A DNA stretch of 16,382 nucleotides from Paludibacteraceae bacterium (GCA_017960065.1 JAGCZK010000080.1:1-16382), one strand, 5' to 3'. Numbered from the stretch's first letter, positions 7,456 through 15,250 are shown. Made by a program: numbers and translations. The notes: generated by a model not told the origin, from the letters alone.

Positions 7456-9699
7456 ATGGAGAATTTACCTCCCCTCATATCGGACCTCGCCTATATCCTG
7501 TTGTGCGCAGGCGTCATGTCCATCTTGTTCAAAAGTCTGAAACAACCGGTTGTCTTAGGCTACATTGTCGCCGGATTTCTGGCCGGGCCTCACATGACCT
7601 ACACCCAGTCGATTCTCGACATTTCGTCGATTGAGACCTGGGCCGACATCGGCATCATCTTCCTGTTGTTCACCCTTGGACTGGAGTTCAGTTTCAAGAA
7701 ACTGTTTCGCATCGGCACCGCACCCTTCATTGCGGTGGCGGTCAGCTTGTGCTCCATGATCATGATCGGCCTGATTTTGGGCTACAGTTTCGGTTGGCGT
7801 GGCATGGACGGACTCTATCTGGGAGGCATGATGGCCATCGCTTCGACCAGCATTGTCATCAAAACCTTCGGCGACCTGGGGCTGATGCAGCAGAAATTCG
7901 CTTCGCTGGTCTTTAGCGTACTGATTATCGAAGACATCATCGCCATTGTCATGATGCTGCTTTTCGGCACATTGGGTGAGGGGCGGGGCCTCGACGGGCT
8001 GGCCCTTGTCAAGAGCATCGGCAGCATGTTCTTCTACCTGATCTTGTGGTTCTTGCTGGGCATCTACCTGATTCCGATTATCCTGAAACATTTCAAGACC
8101 AAGCTCAACAACGAAACCCTGCTGATTGTCAGCCTGTCGCTATGCTTCGCCATGGTGGTGCTGGCTTCAATCGCCGGATTCTCGGCCGCCTTCGGCGCGT
8201 TTGTCATGGGCTCCATTTTGGCCGAGACCATCGAATCCGAACGCATCGAGCACATTGTCACGCCCATCAAAGACTTGTTCGGCGCCATTTTCTTCGTGTC
8301 GGTCGGCATGATGATCGACCCGACCATGCTCGTCCAGTATTGGGTGCCGATTCTGGTTATCGCCCTGGTGATGATTTTCGGACGCAGCACCATCGAAACC
8401 ATTGCCTTCCTGCTGGGAGGTGTCAATTTCAAGACCGCCATGCAATGCGGTTACAGTTTGGCGCAAGTGGGCGAATTCTCGTTCATCATCGCCACGCTGG
8501 GCATCAGTCTCGGCGCCATCAGCGAATTCCTCTACCCCATCATCGTTTCGGTATCGGTCATCACCACCTTCACCACCCCGTACATGATACGCGCGGCCAA
8601 GCCGGTGTCGGAATTTATCGAACCCCGGTTACCCGAGTCCCTGCGCCGGACCATCGAACGCTACAGCAGCGGTTCGGATTCGGTACACCACTCCAGCAAG
8701 TGGAAACCCATGCTGCAACGTATGCTGACGCCGCTTTTCATCTACGGAGTGCTGGTACTGGCCGTTGCGCTGCTCATGGTCTATGTCGGACTGCCGTTTG
8801 CCCAAAAGTTCCTGCCCGAAACGTCGGCACGCATCACCTGCACCGCCATTATGATGGCTCTGCAACTGATTTTCTTGTGGCCGCTCATGTTCAAAAACAT
8901 TTTCGACGCCACCTTTTGGCAATGGTGGAATGACCGGGAACTCAACCGCGCCTCCATTTTGGCGATGGTCATCATCCGCATTCTCACCGGAGTCACCATC
9001 ATCAACCTCAGTATCCGCGCCTTGTACCCCTCGTATTGGGTGGTGGCGGTCGGATTTATCCTGAGCGTGCTTGCGCTGGTGCTGTTTTCGCGTTTGTTCC
9101 GCAAGAATCAGGAACGCATGGAAACCATTTTCCTCAACAACCTCAACTCAAAGGAACAGGCCAAAAACCTCAACCGCCCGGCTTACGAAGGGCAGTTGCA
9201 GTCGAAAGACATCCACTTGGCCGACATTGTGTTGCCCGAAAGTTCGCACTGGTGCGGCCAAAGCCTGCGCCAGCTCAACTGGGGGCACGAATACGACGTG
9301 CACGTCATGGCCATTATCCGCAACGGCGTGCACCTCAACATTCCGGCCCCCGAAAGCCAACTGTTCCCCGGCGACAAAGTACAGGTTGTCGGCTCTGACG
9401 AAAACTTGGCCCGTTTTGTCGAAGCCTTGCAGCTGAGTGCGCAAGAGCAGGCCAAAGAGCAGGCCGACGTACAGTTGTACCAAGTGCCGATTCCGGAAAA
9501 CTCGCCCTTGGCGGGCAAGCACATCTTCGAATGCGGCATCCGTACCGATTACCGCGGACTGATTGTGGGAATTGACCGGGGCGACGACCAACTGATCAAG
9601 CCCAATGTCGATTTGGTTTTGCAGGCAGGCGATATTGTCTGGGTGGTAGGCGAGCCGAGCGGCATCCGCGACTTGCAGACCTACGCCGGCAACTATTGA
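7456..9699 (+). CDS. CPA2-family monovalent cation:proton antiporter with two RCK_C (TrkA_C) domains
   Basis: A 747-residue inner-membrane protein. Residues 1 to about 385 form the Na+/H+ exchanger domain with 12-13 predicted membrane segments. It contains GYIVAGFLAGP in the second segment region and an acidic IIEDII motif (about 157-162), where D160 is the likely ion-binding Asp seen in KefB/KefC relatives. A second membrane block of about four segments covers 417-548, which is not usual in KefC. The cytoplasmic tail has two ligand-binding RCK_C domains (about 585-655 and 673-745), each with the LFPGDKVQVVG/LQAGDIVWVVG signature. There is no NAD-binding RCK_N domain, so control by a small ligand at the C domains is likely. 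It probably exchanges K+ or Na+ for protons. No -7 box is visible in 7399-7455, so it may depend on read-through of the upstream terminator or on an atypical promoter. Confidence 0.9.
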   Translation: MENLPPLISDLAYILLCAGVMSILFKSLKQPVVLGYIVAGFLAGPHMTYTQSILDISSIETWADIGIIFLLFTLGLEFSFKKLFRIGTAPFIAVAVSLCSMIMIGLILGYSFGWRGMDGLYLGGMMAIASTSIVIKTFGDLGLMQQKFASLVFSVLIIEDIIAIVMMLLFGTLGEGRGLDGLALVKSIGSMFFYLILWFLLGIYLIPIILKHFKTKLNNETLLIVSLSLCFAMVVLASIAGFSAAFGAFVMGSILAETIESERIEHIVTPIKDLFGAIFFVSVGMMIDPTMLVQYWVPILVIALVMIFGRSTIETIAFLLGGVNFKTAMQCGYSLAQVGEFSFIIATLGISLGAISEFLYPIIVSVSVITTFTTPYMIRAAKPVSEFIEPRLPESLRRTIERYSSGSDSVHHSSKWKPMLQRMLTPLFIYGVLVLAVALLMVYVGLPFAQKFLPETSARITCTAIMMALQLIFLWPLMFKNIFDATFWQWWNDRELNRASILAMVIIRILTGVTIINLSIRALYPSYWVVAVGFILSVLALVLFSRLFRKNQERMETIFLNNLNSKEQAKNLNRPAYEGQLQSKDIHLADIVLPESSHWCGQSLRQLNWGHEYDVHVMAIIRNGVHLNIPAPESQLFPGDKVQVVGSDENLARFVEALQLSAQEQAKEQADVQLYQVPIPENSPLAGKHIFECGIRTDYRGLIVGIDRGDDQLIKPNVDLVLQAGDIVWVVGEPSGIRDLQTYAGNY

Positions 9700-9708
9700 G
9701 GCCTCAAT
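9695..9708. other. Perfect 14-bp palindrome covering two convergent stop codons
   Basis: ATTGAGGCCTCAAT is its own reverse complement. It holds the TGA of the antiporter (9697-9699) and the TGA of the opposing gene (9704-9706), mirror-placed. It has no loop and only a weak T-run (CTTTT) on the + side, so it would be at best a poor terminator. Confidence 0.6.
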
Positions 9709-10258
9709 TCTTTTCCATGCGGTACCCCAAACGGGCGAGGCCGAGCGCCACGCCGATGCGGTACATGACCCGCACCGTACGTACAAAAAGGTAGAACGCA
9801 TCGACTGTACCGGGCGCCACGCCTTCGTGCTTCATCCGGGCGTCGGCCATTTCGGCACAAAGCCGCAAGCGGTCGGACAAGGTCTCGGACTCGGCTTCAT
9901 CGGGCGACAGGTGCAGGATATTTTGCAGGATATATTCGTCCATGTCGTCAAACCCGTTTTCGCCCTGTAGCGAGCGGTAGCCACGCTCACGGTTGTGCTG
10001 CCAGTCTTCTTCCCACCACTGGGCTTCGGCCAAACCGACAAAGCCGGCCCAAGCCAACGCCGACAAGGGATAGGCATTGTACTCGCGCACCGCATCGTTG
10101 AGGTAGTCGGGCGCCAGTTCACGCCATTTTTCCTCCAGATCCGCGCTCTCGGGCATCGGATCCGAAAACCAGCCGCGCATGGCTGCCGTGTCGGACAACT
10201 GGGTTTGCAACGACTGCTCGTAGCGGTCGTAAAGGGCGATATTCGGTTCTTGGTTCAT
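9704..10258 (-). CDS. Conserved Bacteroidota protein of unknown function
   Basis: A 184-residue protein, soluble by composition, mostly helical, rich in Trp, Glu and Asp. I recognise the general pattern of a conserved Bacteroidales family (WFSDPMP, APDYLNDAV, ALAWAGFVGLAEA, FDDMDEYIL) but know no function or domain name for it. There is no signal peptide. The C-terminal helix FYLFVRTVRVMYRIGVALG (155-173) is moderately hydrophobic and could touch a membrane. It is transcribed alone, away from the hydrolase gene, from a -7 box 21 nt upstream of its start, and ends 4 nt from the antiporter gene on the other strand. The ATG at 10258 is favoured because it fits that promoter with a leader of about 16 nt. 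Confidence 0.7.
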   Translation of the reverse strand: MNQEPNIALYDRYEQSLQTQLSDTAAMRGWFSDPMPESADLEEKWRELAPDYLNDAVREYNAYPLSALAWAGFVGLAEAQWWEEDWQHNRERGYRSLQGENGFDDMDEYILQNILHLSPDEAESETLSDRLRLCAEMADARMKHEGVAPGTVDAFYLFVRTVRVMYRIGVALGLARLGYRMEKN

Positions 10259-10278
10259 GGAATCGTATTTTTATGGGG

Positions 10279-10286
10279 CAAAATTA
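10279..10286 (-). promoter_or_regulatory. -7 element for the unknown-function gene
   Basis: The minus strand reads TAATTTTG (TAnnTTTG). It is one half of a divergent promoter pair with the + strand element at 10310-10317. Confidence 0.55.
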
Positions 10287-10309
10287 AGGGAAATCCGCCA
10301 ATTATTGTG

Positions 10310-10317
10310 TACTTTTG
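10310..10317 (+). promoter_or_regulatory. -7 element for the hydrolase-aminotransferase operon
   Basis: TACTTTTG (TAnnTTTG) lies 19 nt before the hydrolase ATG at 10337, fixing that start and excluding the in-frame upstream extension. Confidence 0.6.
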
Positions 10318-10336
10318 TATATTCTGTCAACAAATT

Positions 10337-11323
10337 ATGAGAAAAAACCTGTTTCTGCTGCTTTTTAGCGCCTTGTGCGCACTGCCGGCCCTGGCCGTCG
10401 GGACGACCACGCTGGTCTTTGCCGAGCATGACACCTGCTCGCTCAAGATGGATGTCTATCAACCCGACGACACGCTGTCGCAGCATCCCTGCGTCTGCTT
10501 TGTGTTTGGCGGCGGTTTTATGATGGGCAGTCGCGACACCAAGCCCTGCCAGAAGTTTCTGACAACCATGGCCGAAAACGGCGTGGTCGGAGTGGCCATC
10601 GACTACCGCTTGGGGCTCAAGGGCTTTAAGAGCAACCATGCCCGGGAAACCATCGAACGGCTGGCGTTCAGCATCGATTTGGCCGTCGAGGATGTGATGG
10701 ACGCCACCGCCTATCTTGTCGAACACTGTCAAGCCCTGCGCATCCATCCCGAACAGATTGTGCTGGTCGGTTCGAGCGCCGGCGCCATCAGTTCGCTGCA
10801 AGCCGACTATTACCTCAAAAACGGACATCCGCTGGCCCAAAGACTGCCCGCCGGATTCCACTACGGAGGCATTGTATCGTGCGCCGGTGCCCTCGCCCGT
10901 TTTGACAAGAAAATTTGCTACGCACAGCAGCCCGACCCGACCTATTTTCTCCATGGAACCAAAGACGAGCTCGTCCCCTACTCGCGCACGGTGATTTGCG
11001 GCAAGGGCATGTACGGCCCCAAGTACCTGTCGCGCAAGTTCCGCAAGGCAGGTTGGGCGCACCGCATCATGCGTTACAAAAACTTCGGACACGAGGTGTC
11101 GCTGTTGGGTTTCAGCGAAAATCCGTCCGAGATCCTGTATTTTATCCGCGAAGACGTGCAAGGCTCCCAAAAGCCTGTCATACATGACGAAAAGCACATA
11201 GAGCCCTCCGTCAAAAAACCGCTCTGGAATATTAACAAACTCGATTTATACAAAAAAAGCCCCAAGTTGAAAGTGACCGAAGACCCCATTCAACTGGCCA
11301 GAATCAAAGCATTGGAACAATGA
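10337..11323 (+). CDS. Secreted alpha/beta hydrolase (esterase/lipase-like)
   Basis: A 328-residue protein with a clear signal peptide (MRKNLFLLLFSALCALPALA, cleavage after residue 20). The alpha/beta hydrolase core follows: FGGGF (57-61) is the oxyanion-hole loop, with Phe in place of the usual His of HGGGF; GSSAG (145-149) is the nucleophile elbow with S147; HGTKDELVPY (206-215) supplies D210; NFGHE (249-253) supplies H252. It probably hydrolyses an ester outside the cytoplasm; substrate unknown. A basic, non-hydrolase tail of about 55 residues (273-328) follows the fold. An in-frame open frame extends back to 9995, but that part overlaps the opposing gene and the promoter, so I start at 10337. 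Its stop overlaps the start of the aminotransferase gene by ATGA, implying coupled translation. Confidence 0.85.
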   Translation: MRKNLFLLLFSALCALPALAVGTTTLVFAEHDTCSLKMDVYQPDDTLSQHPCVCFVFGGGFMMGSRDTKPCQKFLTTMAENGVVGVAIDYRLGLKGFKSNHARETIERLAFSIDLAVEDVMDATAYLVEHCQALRIHPEQIVLVGSSAGAISSLQADYYLKNGHPLAQRLPAGFHYGGIVSCAGALARFDKKICYAQQPDPTYFLHGTKDELVPYSRTVICGKGMYGPKYLSRKFRKAGWAHRIMRYKNFGHEVSLLGFSENPSEILYFIREDVQGSQKPVIHDEKHIEPSVKKPLWNINKLDLYKKSPKLKVTEDPIQLARIKALEQ

Positions 11324-12489
11324 CAAAACCACCATACCGCAGCTACAACCCGCTCGTTGACCAGATGAGTTCGTTTATCGTGATGGACGTGCTCGAACGG
11401 GCCAATCAGCTGCAACGCCAAGGAATTGACATCGTACACCTCGAAGTGGGCGAACCCGACTTTGATGTTCCCGTCTGCGTCAGTCTGGCCGTCAACCAGG
11501 CCTACGCCGAGCACCGGACCCATTACACCCATTCGCTGGGCGACCCCGAACTGCGCGAGGCGATTGCCGCCAAGTACGGCCAAGAATACGGGGTGAAGGT
11601 TGATCCCGACCAGATTCTGGTCACGTCGGGCTCTTCGCCAGCCATTCTGCTGACGATGCTGCTGCTCTGCCAGCCTGGCAGCGAGGTGATTTTGTCGAAT
11701 CCGGGCTACGCCTGTTACAGCAATTTCGTATTGGCGGCAGGCGGCAAACCTGTATATGTGCCCCTTTCGGCCGAAGACGGATTCCAATACCGCATCGCCG
11801 ACATTCGCTCAAAAATCAGCGAGCGCACCGCCGCCATTTTCATCAACTCGCCCATGAATCCGACGGGGACGCTGCTGTCGCCCGACTTCTACCAAGAGTT
11901 GGCGGCGCTCGATGTTCCGGTCATCAGCGATGAAATTTACCACGGGCTCATTTACGAAGGCGAGGCGCACAGCATGCTCGAGTATTCCGACAAGGCATTC
12001 ATTCTCAACGGTTTCAGCAAGCGCTATGCCATGACCGGGCTGCGCCTGGGCTACCTGATTGCCCCCAAGGCCTACATGCCCGCCATTCAGAAAATGGGAC
12101 AGAATTTTTTGATTTGCGCCTCATCGACCGCCCAACGCGCAGGCATCGCCGCGCTCAACGACACGAGCGACTACGAGAGCCGGATGCGGGCCACTTACAA
12201 CGAGCGGCGGCTGTACATGCTCGAGAGGCTGCGCCAAATGGGGTTTGTCATCCCCACCGACCCGCAAGGGGCCTTCTATATTTTTGCCGACGCCCGCAAG
12301 TTTACCGACAATTCGCTGAAGTTTGCGTTCGACATTCTGGAAAACGCCCATGTCGGCATTACCCCAGGCATTGATTTCGGTTCGGAGGGCGAAGGTTATG
12401 TTCGTTTTTCGTATGCCAACTCGCTCGACCGCATCCGCGAAGGCCTCAACCGCCTCGACCACTACCTGCACCAGAGATCACTTCCCTAA
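11320..12489 (+). CDS. PLP-dependent class I/II aminotransferase (AspC/MalY-like fold)
   Basis: A 389-residue cytoplasmic enzyme of fold-type I. GFSKRYAMTGLRLG (231-244) holds the Schiff-base lysine K234 and the phosphate-binding R242. SPMNPTG (177-183) holds N180; SDEIYH (203-208) supplies D204 and Y207, which contact the PLP ring. R362 in VRFSYANS is the likely substrate-carboxylate Arg. Length is normal. It should move an amino group between an amino acid and a 2-oxo acid; the exact pair cannot be read from the sequence. It overlaps the secreted hydrolase gene by 4 nt, an odd partner since one product is exported and the other is not. Its 3' end overlaps the convergent YqiA-like gene by 12 nt. 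No internal promoter is visible. Confidence 0.9.
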   Translation: MTKPPYRSYNPLVDQMSSFIVMDVLERANQLQRQGIDIVHLEVGEPDFDVPVCVSLAVNQAYAEHRTHYTHSLGDPELREAIAAKYGQEYGVKVDPDQILVTSGSSPAILLTMLLLCQPGSEVILSNPGYACYSNFVLAAGGKPVYVPLSAEDGFQYRIADIRSKISERTAAIFINSPMNPTGTLLSPDFYQELAALDVPVISDEIYHGLIYEGEAHSMLEYSDKAFILNGFSKRYAMTGLRLGYLIAPKAYMPAIQKMGQNFLICASSTAQRAGIAALNDTSDYESRMRATYNERRLYMLERLRQMGFVIPTDPQGAFYIFADARKFTDNSLKFAFDILENAHVGITPGIDFGSEGEGYVRFSYANSLDRIREGLNRLDHYLHQRSLP

Positions 12490-13059
12490 CTGCGCCCGAA
12501 TCTGCGCAATCAACGGCAAAACCGCTGTTTTGAGCGCCTTGTCATTGAGTTGGTGCGCGCCATCGAAGCGACTGGCCTGCGAATAATACTTCTTAAACGT
12601 GTCGTATGTGTGCACCAGCGGGTCGTGAATGCCGAACAAGCCGTAGGTATTCTCCTTGTCAAACTCGGTAATCCCCTTAAACTGAGTCCGTTCCATCATC
12701 GAAAAATGCTGGATGATGTCGCGGGTGATGCGAAAAGTCTTCTGATTGTCCTTGCGACCGTTTAAGAAAGGATGCTCGCCGCATTTCATCACCCCGACAC
12801 GCGACATGTTGAACGCCGGATTGACACAAATCTTGCGATAGCCGTGCATTTGCTGGGCATACATGCCTCCCATGCTGGTACCGACAATCAGGTCGGGCTG
12901 GTGCTCGGCACAATACTGCTGCAGATAAGGCAAGGCCTCGACCGGGTCCACCGGAATGTCCGGCGCAAGCACCTCGTCTTCGGGCAACGCCTTGCGCAAA
13001 AGTTCGACCGTACCAGACGCCCCCGACGACGCATATCCGTGAAAGTAAACGATTTTCAT
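12478..13059 (-). CDS. YqiA/YcfP-family alpha/beta hydrolase
   Basis: A 193-residue cytoplasmic protein of the small UPF0227/YqiA type. It begins directly with the first strand and HGYASSG loop (MKIVYFHGYASSG, 1-13). The nucleophile elbow is GTSMGG (60-65, S62), the acid is D146 in GIHDPLVH, and the base is H169 in DGAHQ. Such proteins act as small esterases in E. coli; the natural substrate is not established. NGRKDNQKTF (100-109) sits in the lid region. It is transcribed from its own promoter, divergent from trmN6, and its last 12 nt overlap the aminotransferase gene on the other strand. Start is the only Met that keeps the first strand. Confidence 0.85.
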   Translation of the reverse strand: MKIVYFHGYASSGASGTVELLRKALPEDEVLAPDIPVDPVEALPYLQQYCAEHQPDLIVGTSMGGMYAQQMHGYRKICVNPAFNMSRVGVMKCGEHPFLNGRKDNQKTFRITRDIIQHFSMMERTQFKGITEFDKENTYGLFGIHDPLVHTYDTFKKYYSQASRFDGAHQLNDKALKTAVLPLIAQIRAQLGK

Positions 13060-13092
13060 AACCTACTTTATAAATTCCATCTATTTTTGAAG

Positions 13093-13100
13093 CAAAACTA
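13093..13100 (-). promoter_or_regulatory. -7 element for the YqiA-like gene
   Basis: The minus strand reads TAGTTTTG (TAnnTTTG), 33 nt before the start codon. Confidence 0.55.
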
Positions 13101-13101
13101 C

Positions 13102-13119
13102 ATTATTTTTTCAAATAAT
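13102..13119. promoter_or_regulatory. Inverted repeat between divergent promoters
   Basis: ATTATTT-TTTC-AAATAAT: 7-bp perfect arms, 4-nt gap, lying exactly between the two opposite -7 boxes. It could be an operator acting on both genes, but A/T-rich dyads also arise by chance. Confidence 0.35.
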
Positions 13120-13121
13120 CG

Positions 13122-13129
13122 TATCTTTG
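13122..13129 (+). promoter_or_regulatory. -7 element for trmN6
   Basis: TATCTTTG (TAnnTTTG), 26 nt before the ATG at 13156. Confidence 0.6.
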
Positions 13130-13155
13130 AACAATAAAAATCACACTGCAAAACC

Positions 13156-13887
13156 ATGCGGGCAAGCCAATTCCAATTCCAACAATTCACCATCCGCCAA
13201 GACCACACCGCCATGAAAGTCGGCACCGACGGCGTGCTGCTCGGGGCCCTGGCGCAATTCGACCAGCCCCACCGCCTGCTCGACATTGGCTGCGGCACCG
13301 GCCTGCTGGCCCTCATGCTCAAGCAGCGCTACCCCGAAGCCGAAACCCTGGCCGTCGAAATCGATGATGGAGCCGCCAGCGACGCCGCCCAAAACTTTGC
13401 CGCCGCGCCATGGCCAATCGCCCTGCTGCACCAAGACTTCCGCCAGTTCGCCGACCAGTGCCCCCAACCCTTCGACGCCATCGTCTGCAACCCGCCCTAC
13501 TTTGCCGACGCCCTCAAATGCCCCGACCTGGCACGCCGCACCGCCCGCCACACCGACACGCTGCCGTTTGCCCAGCTGATGCAGGGGGCCGCAAAAATCC
13601 TTACGGAAAACGGCCGGATGTGGGTCGTCATACCGCCGGCCGAAGCCTCCGACCTCGTTGCGCAGGCCAACCGATGCGGGCTCTACGCCACCCGGCAAAT
13701 AGCGGTCGCCGCCATCGAAGGCCAGGCTCCGAAACGCCTGCTAATCGCCTTTGAAAGACACCCCGAAAGCTGCCAAACCGAATCGCTGGCCATGGAAACC
13801 GCCGACCGGCGCGCCTACACCGACGCCTACCGCCAAGCGGTCGGGCCCTTCTATTTGGAGAAATATTTTGAGCAAAAAAGCCGCTAA
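13156..13887 (+). CDS. trmN6: tRNA1(Val) (adenine(37)-N6)-methyltransferase
   Basis: A 243-residue cytoplasmic Rossmann-fold methyltransferase of the TrmN6/YfiC family. The opening FQFQQFTIRQDHTAMKVGTDG (6-26, key residues K21, D25) is the family's substrate-side signature. DIGCGTG (43-49) is the SAM-binding motif I; AVEID (66-70) the acidic loop that binds the SAM ribose; NPPY (112-115) the adenine-N6 catalytic motif. It uses SAM to methylate A37 next to the anticodon of tRNA(Val). Length matches the family. It is read from its own promoter and is followed after 45 nt by a separately promoted lipoprotein gene. The gene is more GC-rich than its neighbours, with many GCC/CGC codons, but nothing else suggests foreign origin. 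Confidence 0.9.
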   Translation: MRASQFQFQQFTIRQDHTAMKVGTDGVLLGALAQFDQPHRLLDIGCGTGLLALMLKQRYPEAETLAVEIDDGAASDAAQNFAAAPWPIALLHQDFRQFADQCPQPFDAIVCNPPYFADALKCPDLARRTARHTDTLPFAQLMQGAAKILTENGRMWVVIPPAEASDLVAQANRCGLYATRQIAVAAIEGQAPKRLLIAFERHPESCQTESLAMETADRRAYTDAYRQAVGPFYLEKYFEQKSR

Positions 13888-13902
13888 TTGCCAAAAGATT
13901 TA

Positions 13903-13910
13903 TATCTTTG
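13903..13910 (+). promoter_or_regulatory. -7 element for the small lipoprotein gene
   Basis: TATCTTTG (TAnnTTTG), 22 nt before ATG 13933. It lies inside the upstream in-frame extension that would use TTG at 13888, so that longer start is unlikely. Confidence 0.65.
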
Positions 13911-13932
13911 CAGAGTGTTAACCTTAATCCGT

Positions 13933-14421
13933 ATGAAAAAACAAACTTTCTTCGTACTTCTCGTTGCTTTTGTACTGGCCTTGGCCGCATGTAAACGCAA
14001 CGATCCCGATGCAAATTATGACTTCAACAAAGCGGTGATGTGCGATTCGCTGGTTGTTGGCGAAAACGGCACCACCCTGACCTTCTACCTCGACATTGAC
14101 AACCACCTCGACACGGTTGACGCGTCGAAGACCCACATCATCCAAAGCGTACTGGCCATCGCCTACATCGACGGCGTTCCCTACAAAAAAATCCTGGCAA
14201 CCGCCGATCCGTTGTACACCTCGCAGGCAGGCCAATACATCAGTTTCGATAACGAAGAGAACGTGTTGGTTTCCGACTGTCCCTTCCTCAACACCGAGCA
14301 CGACACCAAAATCTCGCTTGTGTTTACCGAAGAGGCGTTCCAAAACAGCAACGTGAGCATCAGCGCCACTGGCTACGACCAGAACGGGCTGAAAACGATG
14401 ACCGTTACCGAAATGAAGTAA
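13933..14421 (+). CDS. Small lipoprotein of unknown function
   Basis: A 162-residue protein. MKK start, hydrophobic stretch (6-17) and lipobox LAAC (Cys20) mark a lipoprotein, probably anchored to the outer membrane. The mature part is acidic and looks all-beta: alternating hydrophobic runs such as TTLTFYLDID and KISLVFTEEAF suggest one Ig-like sandwich. Only two further Cys are present (about 37 and 115), which could form a disulphide. I recognise no named family. It has its own promoter with a leader of about 16-20 nt and ends 45 nt before the winged-helix gene. Function unknown. Confidence 0.75.
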   Translation: MKKQTFFVLLVAFVLALAACKRNDPDANYDFNKAVMCDSLVVGENGTTLTFYLDIDNHLDTVDASKTHIIQSVLAIAYIDGVPYKKILATADPLYTSQAGQYISFDNEENVLVSDCPFLNTEHDTKISLVFTEEAFQNSNVSISATGYDQNGLKTMTVTEMK

Positions 14422-14434
14422 CCCGATTTTTTCG

Positions 14435-14442
14435 TACCTTTG
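14435..14442 (+). promoter_or_regulatory. -7 element for the winged-helix fusion gene
   Basis: TACCTTTG (TAnnTTTG), 24 nt before ATG 14466. It supports a true start at 14466 and argues against a lost upstream receiver domain. Confidence 0.6.
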
Positions 14443-14465
14443 TCGGCAAATAGCGACTCCTCCCT

Positions 14466-15209
14466 ATGCTACTGCTCGACAAAAACACCCGTATCGTCCG
14501 TCACAACGGGCGCGACATCCAACTGACAGGCACCGAGTTTCAGCTGCTGGAGTATTTGGTTGCCCATCAGGGCGAGGTATGCCGGCGCGACGACCTGATC
14601 GATCAGGTATGGGGAGCGCGTTTTTGCTACGACACCGGCACCCTCGACGTACACATCGCCGCCCTGCGGCGCAAACTTGGCCACCCAAAACAACCGCTGA
14701 TCCACACCGTGCGGGGCGTGGGCTACATCGTTCATTCGCCCGGCAAAGACCATCAGCTGACCACCCAACAAGACTTGCACTGGACCCGGCTCTTTAGCGA
14801 GATGCTGCCCACCACCCTCGAAGAGGTCGGGCTCGAAGACTTGCTGTACGAAGTCATCGGACAGTACCACTCTCAGCTACAGCAGGCGCAATTCGGCTGC
14901 CGGCTGCAACTTACGCCTTTTGTCCAGTCGGTATTGGCAGAGCGCACCACCCTGCGCATGATTTTCGAGCAGGTGTTTGAGCACCTGCTCCACCACACCC
15001 AACTGCCCCAACACCCCCAACTGACCATTTCCAGCAGCCTGGGTATGCAGGCTTTTACGCTGACCTTCCGGTGTACGGGGCAATGCGCCGACTGGAGCCC
15101 GCTGCTGCTGGCCCAACGGCTGGCCGCCCTCATGGGCATGCCCATGCAGATGAGCGGCCAAGGCGGCAAGCTTGGAATCGAACTGGCCGTACTGCTCAAG
15201 AAATCTTAA
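14466..15209 (+). CDS. Receiver-less OmpR-type winged-helix protein fused to a degenerate histidine-kinase ATPase-like domain
   Basis: A 247-residue protein. Residues 1-92 are an OmpR/PhoB-type DNA-binding winged helix: LTGTEFQLLEYLVAHQGEV (20-38), RRDDLIDQVWG (40-50), the recognition helix DTGTLDVHIAALRRKLG (56-72) and the wing HTVRGVGYIV (80-89). No receiver domain precedes it; the gene starts 24 nt after its own -7 box. Residues about 100-247 follow the layout of a sensor-kinase ATP-binding domain: DLLYEVIGQY (125-134), then LAERTTLRMIFEQVFEHLLHHT (157-178) in place of the N box, beta strands LTISS and FTLTFRC, and LLLAQRLAALMGMPM (213-227) in place of the G2 helix. The ATP-binding residues look lost: the N-box Asn is H173, and neither DxGxG nor GLGL is present. 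There are no membrane segments. I infer a DNA-binding regulator whose C-terminal pseudo-ATPase senses a partner or dimerises. The fold match is by eye. Confidence 0.75.
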   Translation: MLLLDKNTRIVRHNGRDIQLTGTEFQLLEYLVAHQGEVCRRDDLIDQVWGARFCYDTGTLDVHIAALRRKLGHPKQPLIHTVRGVGYIVHSPGKDHQLTTQQDLHWTRLFSEMLPTTLEEVGLEDLLYEVIGQYHSQLQQAQFGCRLQLTPFVQSVLAERTTLRMIFEQVFEHLLHHTQLPQHPQLTISSSLGMQAFTLTFRCTGQCADWSPLLLAQRLAALMGMPMQMSGQGGKLGIELAVLLKKS

Positions 15210-15221
15210 GCCTTTCTTAAG
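15204..15221. promoter_or_regulatory. Direct repeat TCTTAAG-N4-TCTTAAG (11-bp period), candidate winged-helix operator
   Basis: Two identical 7-bp half-sites at 15204-15210 and 15215-15221 with a 4-bp spacer. OmpR/PhoB-family proteins bind 7-bp direct repeats with an 11-bp period. The centre lies about 42 bp before the predicted start of the outer-membrane gene, a usual activator position. A weaker third half-site (GCTCAAG, 15194-15200) lies upstream. Because CTTAAG is palindromic, the stretch also forms a hairpin. Confidence 0.45.
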
Positions 15222-15242
15222 AATGGTGCGGGGCAAAATCGC

Positions 15243-15250
15243 TTACTTTG
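15243..15250 (+). promoter_or_regulatory. Imperfect -7 element for the outer-membrane protein gene
   Basis: TTACTTTG differs from TAnnTTTG at one fixed position. It ends only 8 nt before ATG 15259, so the mRNA would be almost leaderless. A weak box suits a promoter that needs an activator. Confidence 0.45.

Noticed and set aside
9995..10336. In-frame N-terminal extension of the secreted hydrolase
   Set aside because: It overlaps the opposing gene and the promoter, and would bury the signal peptide.
13888..13932. TTG start for the small lipoprotein
   Set aside because: It lies upstream of the -7 box and would bury the lipoprotein signal peptide.
15204..15222. Hairpin TCTTAAG/CTTAAGA as a terminator of the fusion gene
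   Set aside because: There is no T-run after it. The direct-repeat reading with an 11-bp period and promoter placement explains it better.
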